Positions 7,698-14,406 of a stretch of 33,220 nt of DNA are shown in pieces. The position numbers and the translations under genes were made by a program. The notes under the pieces were generated by a model, which saw only the letters and a list, made by a program, of their open reading frames with translations, was not told the DNA's origin and searched no databases. Numbering within the stretch: position 1 is the stretch's first letter; every line of letters starts with the position of its first letter. The DNA is from Pseudomonas agronomica. GTDB lineage: Bacteria; Pseudomonadota; Gammaproteobacteria; Pseudomonadales; Pseudomonadaceae. The stretch lies in assembly GCF_025917275.1 (NCBI RefSeq), contig NZ_JAOSHO010000017.1, positions 1-33,220 on the forward strand. The letters run 5' to 3'.

Positions 7698-9776
7698 TCA
7701 GACCGTGGCCACTCGCGGAACTTGGCGAATGTTCTTGAGGAAATGTTCGGCGGGCACCGGATGTCCCAGCAGATACCCTTGCAGTGAATCGCAGCCCAAC
7801 TGGGTCAGGAAATCCTGCTGTACATCGGTCTCCACCCCTTCGGCGACGATCCGCAGGCCCAACGCCTGGCCGAGGGCGACGATGGCCGAGACAATCGCCG
7901 CGTCGTCGCTGTCGTGCTCCAGGTCGCGGACGAAGCCACGATCAATCTTCAACTCGTTGGCCGGCAGGCGCTTGAGGTACATCAGGCTCGAATAGCCGGT
8001 GCCGAAGTCGTCGATGGACAAGTCCACGCCCATGTCCGACAGCTGCTGCAACACCGTCATACTCGCGTCCGCGTCGCTCATGGCGGTGGTCTCGGTGATT
8101 TCCAGGGTCAGGCTATTGGCCGGCAAATGGTGCGTCTCCAGCGCCTTGGCCACGCTTTGCACCAAACCTGTATGGCAGAACTGCAGCGCCGAGAGATTCA
8201 CCGCGATGCGCCAATCGGTGTAGCCCAGCACGTACCATTCGCGCATTTGCCGGCAGGCTTCGTTGAGCACCCATTCGCCAATCGGAATGATCAACCCGGT
8301 TTTCTCGGCCAAGTCGATAAACGTGTCGGGCATCAACAGGCCCTGTGTCGGATGAGTCCAGCGCAACAGCGCTTCGGCGCCCACCGGACGGCCATTCGCG
8401 GCGTCGAACTTGGGCTGGTAATGCAAGCTGAACTGGCGCTGTTCGACGGCGATGCGCAGGTCTTGCAGCAGTTGCAATTGCTTACGGGCGTTGCTGTTCA
8501 TCGAGGCATCAAAAAAGCTGTAGCCGTTCTTGCCGGCGCCCTTGGCGTGGTACATCGCCGCGTCGGCGTTCATCAGCAACTCGTCGGCGCTCTGGCCGTT
8601 ACCCGGGTACAGCGAAATGCCGACGCTGGCGGAAATCTGCAAGTCATGGTCGGCGACCCGGAAGGTACGGCCGATCAGCCCGACCTGACGTGCGGCCAGG
8701 CGCAAGGCGTCATCCGGATCGGCCAATTGCACCAGCAGCACGAACTCATCACCGCCAATACGCGCCAGGGTGTCCTGGTTGCGCAGATCTTCGCGCAGGC
8801 GCAGGGCCACGTCCCGCAGCAGCAGGTCGCCCATGTGGTGCCCAAAGGCGTCGTTGACCGGTTTGAAGCCATCCAGGTCGATGAACATCAAGGCGAAACA
8901 ACCGCCCTGCCCTTGCACACGGTGCATGGCCTGGCCGATACGATCCGCCAGTAATACGCGGTTGGGCAGTCCAGTCAGGGGGTCGTGCAAGGCCAGCTGG
9001 GTCAGTTCGCGATTGGCCTGGGTCAACGACCGGGCCAGCTCGGCGGTACGAGCTTCCAGGCGTGCGTCAAGAATGGAAGTCAACAAGGCAATCGCCAGCA
9101 CCGCCAGGGTGGTGATCAGCACCAGGTTGTCCAGGCCCTTGCCGCTCAAGCCATCGAGGGAACCACAGAAGCTGCCCTCGCTGAACTGCGCCGCAGCCAT
9201 GCCGGTGTAATGCATGCCAACGATGGCAACGCCCATCACCACGGCGGCGCCGGCGCGAGCCAGGCGAACATGGGGCGTGTTCTGACGCAGGCGAAAAGCA
9301 ATCCACAGCGCCGCCGCACACGCGACGACAGCAATCAGCAACGAAGCGCCGAACAGCGTCGGGTCATAATCGATGCCCGGCTGCATCCGCAACGCAGCCA
9401 TGCCGGTGTAGTGCATGGCACTGATGCCGGTGCCCATCACCAATGCGCCGAACGCCAGTTGCCAGGCCCGCAATTGCCGTTGGCTGACCAGCCACAAGGC
9501 AAAGCCGCTGGAAAGAATCGCGATCAACAGCGACAGCGCGGTGATCGCCACATCGTAGCCAAGCTCCACCGGCAGCGTGAACGCGAGCATGCCGATGAAA
9601 TGCATGGACCAGATGCCCACTCCCATCGCCAGCGCGCCACCGGCCGTCCAGAAATGCTTGGCGCGGCCCTGGGCCGTGGCGATACGCCCGGTCAGGTCCA
9701 GGGCGGTGTAGGACGCTAGCATCGCAACAAACAGAGAAATCGAAACGAGCGCGGGTGAATAGCTGCCGATTAGCAT
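7698..9776 (-). CDS. MHYT-GGDEF-EAL membrane c-di-GMP enzyme (MucR-like)
   Basis: Encodes 692 residues. Seven predicted transmembrane helices (residues 8-235) carry three MHYT-type motifs: MHFIGM at 58, MHYTGM at 121 and MHYTGM at 188. This is the putative copper/gas-sensing MHYT domain. A GGDEF domain follows with an intact GGDEF at 341-345 and an inhibitory I-site R332-x-x-D335. The EAL domain has E468 of EAL plus NLSA, EITET, DDFGTGYSS (589-597), K610 and AEGVET. Both halves therefore look catalytically competent. Architecture and length match P. aeruginosa MucR, which feeds c-di-GMP to alginate synthesis. The ATG at 9776 was chosen over an ORF start at 9875 because the membrane domain begins there. 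No alginate genes are in this window. Confidence 0.93.
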   Translation of the reverse strand: MLIGSYSPALVSISLFVAMLASYTALDLTGRIATAQGRAKHFWTAGGALAMGVGIWSMHFIGMLAFTLPVELGYDVAITALSLLIAILSSGFALWLVSQRQLRAWQLAFGALVMGTGISAMHYTGMAALRMQPGIDYDPTLFGASLLIAVVACAAALWIAFRLRQNTPHVRLARAGAAVVMGVAIVGMHYTGMAAAQFSEGSFCGSLDGLSGKGLDNLVLITTLAVLAIALLTSILDARLEARTAELARSLTQANRELTQLALHDPLTGLPNRVLLADRIGQAMHRVQGQGGCFALMFIDLDGFKPVNDAFGHHMGDLLLRDVALRLREDLRNQDTLARIGGDEFVLLVQLADPDDALRLAARQVGLIGRTFRVADHDLQISASVGISLYPGNGQSADELLMNADAAMYHAKGAGKNGYSFFDASMNSNARKQLQLLQDLRIAVEQRQFSLHYQPKFDAANGRPVGAEALLRWTHPTQGLLMPDTFIDLAEKTGLIIPIGEWVLNEACRQMREWYVLGYTDWRIAVNLSALQFCHTGLVQSVAKALETHHLPANSLTLEITETTAMSDADASMTVLQQLSDMGVDLSIDDFGTGYSSLMYLKRLPANELKIDRGFVRDLEHDSDDAAIVSAIVALGQALGLRIVAEGVETDVQQDFLTQLGCDSLQGYLLGHPVPAEHFLKNIRQVPRVATV

Positions 9777-9936
9777 GGATTTTTCTCGTGACCAGAAGGC
9801 CGAACTGCTTCCATGCCCGGTTGAAAGGCGGCGATTGTACACAATCGGTACGAGAGTGCACGGGCCATACATCAAAAAGCCATCATCCTTGGGAAATTTG
9901 CGACGAAAGACACTGGGCAGGCGACTGACAGGGCGC

Positions 9937-10030
9937 TATCGCGAGCAAGCTCGCTCCCACAGGAGGCTGAGGACGTATGAAAATCTTAGGTTCGGCTCCG
10001 AGCCCATGTGGGAGCTTGCTCGCGATGCGG
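9937..10030. repeat. inverted pair of REP elements in a 329-bp gap
   Basis: ATCGCGAGCAAGCTCGCTCC (from about 9938) is mirrored by GTGGGAGCTTGCTCGCGAT ending at about 10026, with about 45 bp between them, a typical REP doublet. The rest of the gap 9777-10105 holds no supported gene. It must carry the promoters of the MHYT protein (left) and of pncA (right), but no convincing -35/-10 pair was picked out. Confidence 0.8.
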
Positions 10031-10105
10031 TGCCCTCGACAAAGAAGAACCTGAGCCCGCGCAGGTTCGGCTAATCTCCACAGATCATTACCAGGAGCAG
10101 CCGGC

Positions 10106-10750
10106 ATGACCCCTATGGATACCAAAGCCACAACCACCGCTTTAGTCGTGATCGACATCCAGAACGACTTCATCCCTGGCGGCCAACTGGCGGTGCCGGG
10201 CGGCGACGAAATCGTGCCGCTGGTCAACCGACTCGGCCGCTCGTTCCTGAACGTTGTCTGCGCCCAGGACTGGCACCCCGCCGGGCATGCCTCGTTCGCC
10301 TCCAGCCACGAAGGCAAACACCCCTTCGACCTTATCCAGTTGCCCTACGGCGAACAAAAGCTCTGGCCCGAACACTGCGTCCAGGATACTCAGGGCGCCG
10401 CCCTGCACCCCGACCTTGACTTGCCTCATGCCCAGTTGATCATCCGCAAGGGCTGCAACCCGGCCATCGACAGCTACTCGGCCTTCATGGAAGCCGACCG
10501 CCAGACCCCGACTGGCCTGACCGGCTATTTCAAGGAGCGCGGCATCGACACGGTGTACATGGTCGGGCTGGCCCTGGATTTCTGCGTGATGTATTCGGCC
10601 CTTGACGCACGAATGGCCGGTTTCAACGCAATCGTCGTGCTCGACGCTTGCCGGGGCATCGATATCGACGGTTCGATGGACGCGGCCATGCGGCGCATGC
10701 AGGAGGCCGGCGTACGGCTGATTCAATCCGATGACATAACCAGCGGATGA
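10106..10750 (+). CDS. pncA: nicotinamidase / pyrazinamidase
   Basis: Encodes 214 residues of the cysteine-hydrolase (isochorismatase-like) fold. The catalytic triad is visible as D17 (VVIDIQNDF), K115 (IIRKGCNP) and C160 (GLALDFCVMYSA). Metal ligands are D55 and H57/H61 in AQDWHPAGHASF with H90 in WPEHCV. The enzyme hydrolyses nicotinamide to nicotinate and ammonia in the NAD salvage pathway in the cytoplasm. AGGAG at 10093-10097 supports the ATG at 10106; an internal ATG at 10115 is a weaker alternative. The DUF1345 gene starts 38 bp after the stop and may be cotranscribed. Confidence 0.93.
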   Translation: MTPMDTKATTTALVVIDIQNDFIPGGQLAVPGGDEIVPLVNRLGRSFLNVVCAQDWHPAGHASFASSHEGKHPFDLIQLPYGEQKLWPEHCVQDTQGAALHPDLDLPHAQLIIRKGCNPAIDSYSAFMEADRQTPTGLTGYFKERGIDTVYMVGLALDFCVMYSALDARMAGFNAIVVLDACRGIDIDGSMDAAMRRMQEAGVRLIQSDDITSG

Positions 10751-10788
10751 TTCATACTCCGAGCATCTCCACGCCACAGTGAGCCCCC

Positions 10789-11430
10789 ATGCCCCGCCTC
10801 ACCCGCACCCATCCGCGACTCTCCCTGGCCACGGTCATCGGCCTGACAGCGGGCCTGTTGATTCCGACGGACTCGATCATCAGCAAGATCCTGATCGGCT
10901 GGAACGCCGGGGTCTGGACCTACCTGGTGCTGATGTTCTGGCTGACGGTGCGGGCCAAGGCGCCGGACGTGAAGCGCATCGCCGAAATGGAGGACGAAAA
11001 CGCCGGATTGGTTTTGCTGATGGTCTGCATCGCGGCGCTGGCCAGCCTGGCCACCATCACCTTTGAACTCGCCGGCAGCCGCGACCTGGCAACCGCTGGC
11101 AAACTTCTGCACTACGGCGTCACCGCGTTGACCGTTATCGGCTCATGGCTGCTGATCGGGGTGATCTTCAGCGTGCACTACGCAAGGTTGTATTACACCT
11201 GGAACGGCAAGGAACCGGCCCTGCGTTTTGCCGAGGGGCTGACCACACCCAATTATTGGGACTTCCTGTATTTCTCGTTCACCATCGGCGTGGCGGTGCA
11301 GACCTCGGACGTCGGCGTTGCCACGCGGCAGTTGCGCAAGATTGTGCTGGCGCAGTCGTTGATCGGGTTTGTGTTCAACACGGCGATATTGGGGTTTTCG
11401 ATCAATATTGCGGCGGGGTTGTTTGGGTAA
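10789..11430 (+). CDS. DUF1345 family membrane protein
   Basis: Encodes 213 residues with about five hydrophobic helices: around residues 13-28, 35-52, 72-92, 110-135 and 185-210. The conserved stretch [18 protein letters not shown], followed by [21 protein letters not shown] and [19 protein letters not shown], is the hallmark of DUF1345, a family of inner-membrane proteins without an assigned function. The [14 protein letters not shown] segment resembles the pore-loop region of small ion channels; this is a similarity of pattern only. It lies close behind pncA on the same strand. Confidence 0.88.
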   Translation: MPRLTRTHPRLSLATVIGLTAGLLIPTDSIISKILIGWNAGVWTYLVLMFWLTVRAKAPDVKRIAEMEDENAGLVLLMVCIAALASLATITFELAGSRDLATAGKLLHYGVTALTVIGSWLLIGVIFSVHYARLYYTWNGKEPALRFAEGLTTPNYWDFLYFSFTIGVAVQTSDVGVATRQLRKIVLAQSLIGFVFNTAILGFSINIAAGLFG

Positions 11431-11441
11431 TGGTCACTCCT

Positions 11442-11553
11442 CTGTAGGAGCTGCCGAAGGCTGCGATCTTTTGATCTTGATCTTGATCTTTCGCTTACGA
11501 CTCAACTGTCCGGGACAAGATCGCAGCCTCGTTGCACTCGTCAGCTCCTACAG
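11442..11553. repeat. TGTAGGAGCTG-type inverted repeat with GATCTT tandem motif
   Basis: CTGTAGGAGCTG at 11442-11453 is mirrored by CAGCTCCTACAG at 11542-11553. GGCTGCGATCTT at 11459-11470 is mirrored by AAGATCGCAGCC at 11517-11528. The loop holds the hexamer GATCTT four times, three of them directly in tandem. The repeat separates the convergent DUF1345 and histidine kinase genes, where its hairpin could act as a bidirectional transcription end. Confidence 0.85.
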
Positions 11554-11581
11554 GTGGGTCGGGCGATATATCGAGCACGTT

Positions 11582-12883
11582 TCAAGACGGTGTGGGGAGC
11601 CACAGCCGGAAACGTGCCCCGCCCAGTGGCGAGGCTTCGACGGTCAGCGTGCCGCCCTGGGCTTGCAGGGCGCGGCGGCTGATCGCCAGGCCGAGGCCGA
11701 AGCCGCCGGTGGCGCGGTCGCGGCTGCGGTCCAGGCGGTAGAACGGTTCGAAGACACGCTCGCGCTCGCTGTCGGGGATGCCGATGCCGTCGTCGTCGAC
11801 CCAGATTTCACAGCCTTGCTCGCTGACCAGCACGCCGACCTGGATGCGTTTCTCGCAATAGCGCATGGCATTGCGGAGCAGGTTCTGCAAAGCGCGGGCG
11901 GTCAGGCGCGGGTCCAGCACAAAACGCTCCAGCGCCCCGTGCAGCAGCACGTCGATCACCACCTCCGGCGCGGCCAGGTCTTCGTCGAGGCTGCCAAGGA
12001 TGCTGTCGATGAACTCATCCAGCGGCACTTCGACCCGCTCCGGCAAACGTTCGGGATTTTGCAGGCGACTGTAGGACAGCAACTCCAACACCAATTCGTC
12101 CAGCTCACGGATGTGCGCCACCAACCCCTGCAGGCGCTCGCGACTGGCCGCCGGCATTTCCTCCGACAACGCCAGGGCGAGGCCAAAATCGAGCCGGGTC
12201 AGCGGCGTGCGCAGTTCATGTGACACGGCGTTGAGCAAGTCCCGCTGCTGGTTGAGCAAGTTTTCGATGTCCCCTGCCATGGTGTCGAACACATGGGCCA
12301 GGCTGCCGATGTTGGAACTCGGGGCGATCTGCGTACGCTCACTCAAATGCCCCTTGCCGAAACGCTCGGCCGTGCGCTTGAGGCGCTCCAGATCGCGCCA
12401 GTGCGGCCGTAGCCAGAGCAACAGGCACGCCAGCATCGTCGCGCCGATCAGCACATTGATGCTCCAGTACAGCCAGCTGACGTCTGCCGGATCCGGCGGC
12501 ACGATCATCTTCACCGCCGTGCGTTCGTCCAACGGCGCAGCGGCCAGGGTGCGCCAGCCCCAATCGCCGATGCGCACCACGTTCTCGCCACGCCTGAGGC
12601 GCGTCTGCTCGGTGTCGGTGAAACCCTTGTCCTCGGTGGCCGCCAGTTCGATGCGCAACGGCTCGAATTCCTTGTCCATCTGCGCTGCCAGTGCCGCCCA
12701 TTGCTCGCTGGGTACGGCGCGGAATTGCTTGACGATCAGGGTTTGCAGCCCACGGGAATAATCGAGGTTGTAAGCCTGGAAACGCTCATGGAACAGGCGG
12801 ATCACCAGTTCCGGCATCAAATAGATCGCCGCGCTGTAGGACACGATGGTGACCAGGTAGAGGCGAATCAGCAGCTTCCACAT
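11582..12883 (-). CDS. RstB-like sensor histidine kinase
   Basis: Encodes 433 residues. A first membrane helix (about 5-25) and a second (about 138-157) enclose a periplasmic sensor of about 110 residues. A HAMP segment follows (LRPHWRDLERLKRTAERFGKG), then the dimerisation helix with the phospho-accepting H222 (NAVSHELRTPLTRLDFGLA). The ATPase has its N box (LLRNAMRY), G1 (DDDGIGIP) and G2 (GGFGLGLAI). Size and layout fit the RstB/EnvZ class. The signal is unknown. The gene starts 3 bp after the response-regulator stop, so the two form an operon. Confidence 0.92.
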   Translation of the reverse strand: MWKLLIRLYLVTIVSYSAAIYLMPELVIRLFHERFQAYNLDYSRGLQTLIVKQFRAVPSEQWAALAAQMDKEFEPLRIELAATEDKGFTDTEQTRLRRGENVVRIGDWGWRTLAAAPLDERTAVKMIVPPDPADVSWLYWSINVLIGATMLACLLLWLRPHWRDLERLKRTAERFGKGHLSERTQIAPSSNIGSLAHVFDTMAGDIENLLNQQRDLLNAVSHELRTPLTRLDFGLALALSEEMPAASRERLQGLVAHIRELDELVLELLSYSRLQNPERLPERVEVPLDEFIDSILGSLDEDLAAPEVVIDVLLHGALERFVLDPRLTARALQNLLRNAMRYCEKRIQVGVLVSEQGCEIWVDDDGIGIPDSERERVFEPFYRLDRSRDRATGGFGLGLAISRRALQAQGGTLTVEASPLGGARFRLWLPTPS

Positions 12884-12886
12884 CAG

Positions 12887-13588
12887 TCAGCATTCCCACT
12901 CGGAACGGCTGAACAAGTAGCCCTTGCCCCACACGGTCTTGATCTTGCGCGCCTCGCCGGCGTTGTCGTCGAACTTGCGCCGCAGCTTGGAAATGGCCAC
13001 GTCCACCGAGCGATCGGTGCCGTTGAACTCGATACCGCGCAGGCGTTGCAGGATCTGGTCGCGGCTCAGCACTTCTCCGGAATGACGGGCCAGCACCACC
13101 AGCAGATTGTATTCGCCACTGGACAATTCCACCGGCTGCCCGCGCCAGGTCACGGTGCGCTCGGACAGGTCGATGCACAGGTTGCCCATGACGATGCGAT
13201 CGTTCACCGTCTGCGGCTCGGTCAGGCTGCTGCGCCGCAACAACGTGCGCACCCGCGCCAACAGCACTCGGGGTTCGCAAGGCTTGGTGACGTAATCGTC
13301 GGCGCCCATCTCCAGGCCCAGCACCTGGTCGTGGCTGTCGTCCCGGGCGGTGAGCATCAGAATCGGCAAGGTCGCCGAATCAGCCCGCAACAAGCGGCAG
13401 ACCTGCAAGCCGTCCAGCCCCGGCAGCATCAGGTCGAGAATCACCAGGTCCGGAGGATTGGCCCGCGCACGTTCACGGACGTGGTCGCCACGGTTGAGCA
13501 CGCTGACGTGATAGCCGTTGCGCTCCAGGTAGCTGGCGATCAGTTCACAGAGGGCGGCGTCGTCTTCGACGAGGAGGATGTTGGGCAT
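12887..13588 (-). CDS. RstA/OmpR-like response regulator
   Basis: Encodes 233 residues. The receiver domain (1-115) has the acidic pocket E8/D9/D10, phospho-acceptor D52 (LVILDLMLPG), T80 and K102. The C-terminal winged helix (about 130-230) shows ELSSGEYNLLVVLARHSGEV, the recognition helix region GTDRSVDVAISKLRRKF and the terminal hairpin KTVWGKGYLFS of the OmpR/PhoB class. It is transcribed first, ahead of the kinase. The ATG at 13588 (MPNILLVEDD) was preferred to an in-frame TTG at 13600, because receiver domains normally begin within a few residues of the first strand. The regulon cannot be inferred from this window. Confidence 0.92.
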   Translation of the reverse strand: MPNILLVEDDAALCELIASYLERNGYHVSVLNRGDHVRERARANPPDLVILDLMLPGLDGLQVCRLLRADSATLPILMLTARDDSHDQVLGLEMGADDYVTKPCEPRVLLARVRTLLRRSSLTEPQTVNDRIVMGNLCIDLSERTVTWRGQPVELSSGEYNLLVVLARHSGEVLSRDQILQRLRGIEFNGTDRSVDVAISKLRRKFDDNAGEARKIKTVWGKGYLFSRSEWEC

Positions 13589-13772
13589 GGGTGTATCCAA
13601 AGGTACGAGGCACTGGGAATCTCAAGCCGCGAAGGATATACGCCCTCATCCGCCGCTGAGCAAAACCCTTACATAATTTCACAACAACCGCTTCCTGGGC
13701 GCTTATCCTGATCTTGATATCCGGTTGCCAACGGTTTTTCCTCTCCGTCATCGCAACAGTCAAAATTCATAC

Positions 13773-13822
13773 TTTTCATGCCTTGTAAACTGTTAAACAT
13801 GACAGTTTACAAGGCATGAAAA
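13773..13822. promoter_or_regulatory. 50-bp perfect dyad with CTGT-N8-ACAG core
   Basis: Two 21-bp arms (13773-13793 and 13802-13822) are exact reverse complements around an 8-bp centre, TAAACATG. The middle 16 bp, CTGTTAAACATGACAG (13790-13805), match the CTGT-N8-ACAG form of gamma-proteobacterial LexA boxes with an AT-rich core. The right arm supplies a possible -35 (TTTACA, 13806-13811), with an AT-rich TTATATA -10 candidate at 13831-13837. The site lies about 80 bp upstream of the unknown gene at 13902. The flanks of the hairpin have no T-tract, so a terminator is unlikely. The rest of 13589-13901 holds no supported gene. Confidence 0.6.
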
Positions 13823-13901
13823 AACCAGCCTTATATAGTTCATCCTGTCGTAAGGCACTATGACCTTTGGATACCTACTTCTTCCAACGGAGATCGGCCC
13901 C

Positions 13902-14363
13902 ATGAATGCTGTCATCAACCAACTGAGTTTCGCGCACGGTAACTATGTCACCGCGTCAGCTTTTTCAACCCAGGGTAAAGACTTTCCAGAATTCGCTGCC
14001 ACCTCACGATTGATCGAAAAGAACGTTGCGGGTCCTGCACGAGCTGAAACTGTAGTTATTACGGCAGTGGACCGCGAGGAGAAAATGACAAGAGCATCCA
14101 CGACCTCCACTCGTGAACTCACCATTTGCATCCCCGCGAACTATGAACTCGGTGTCCATGATTTGAAAACCCGGGACGATGTGAGTTTCAGCTTCAAGGA
14201 TGAAGAAAAAATCGTCTATGAAGGGGTAAAGGGAACCATCGAATTGGTGCCTGCCTCCGAGGGAAATGTAAAAGGCAGCTTCAATATCGATGTCGAGATA
14301 CCCGATTCCGAAGAACAGACCTTTATCCTCAAAGGCCAGTTCCAGGTGCTCAAGGCGGTTTAA
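13902..14363 (+). CDS. hypothetical protein, small and beta-rich
   Basis: Encodes 153 residues with no signal peptide, membrane helix or recognised motif. The second half alternates hydrophobic and charged residues in short strands (VSFSFKDEEKIVYEGVKGTI, SFNIDVEIPD, TFILKGQFQVLKAV), suggesting a compact beta-sandwich. The ATG at 13902 has a good ribosome binding site (GGAGA, 13889-13893); the upstream in-frame ATG at 13860 does not. It is preceded by the long dyad at 13773-13822 and followed by a strong bidirectional terminator, so it is a single-gene unit. Base composition looks less GC-rich than the flanking two-component genes. Function unknown; DNA-damage control is a testable guess from the LexA-like core. 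Confidence 0.75.
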   Translation: MNAVINQLSFAHGNYVTASAFSTQGKDFPEFAATSRLIEKNVAGPARAETVVITAVDREEKMTRASTTSTRELTICIPANYELGVHDLKTRDDVSFSFKDEEKIVYEGVKGTIELVPASEGNVKGSFNIDVEIPDSEEQTFILKGQFQVLKAV

Positions 14364-14373
14364 CCAGAACCAT

Positions 14374-14405
14374 AAAAAAGGGGAAGCCTAGGCTTCCCCT
14401 TTTTT
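14374..14405. terminator. bidirectional intrinsic terminator
   Basis: A perfect 15-bp stem (GGGGAAGCC paired with GGCTTCCCC, extended by A6/T6) around the dinucleotide TA at 14389-14390 gives a hairpin with T-tracts on both strands. It starts 10 bp after the stop of the 153-residue gene and ends 1 bp before the autotransporter stop, serving both convergent genes. Confidence 0.92.
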
Positions 14406-14406
14406 A

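Noticed and set aside
12701..13711. 336-codon open frame antisense to the response regulator and kinase start
   Set aside because: It overlaps intact kinase and regulator genes and has Gln/His-rich antisense composition.
13773..13822. Intrinsic terminator for the rstA-like promoter region or for a transcript from the left
   Set aside because: The stem is not followed by a T-tract on either strand, and no gene ends next to it.
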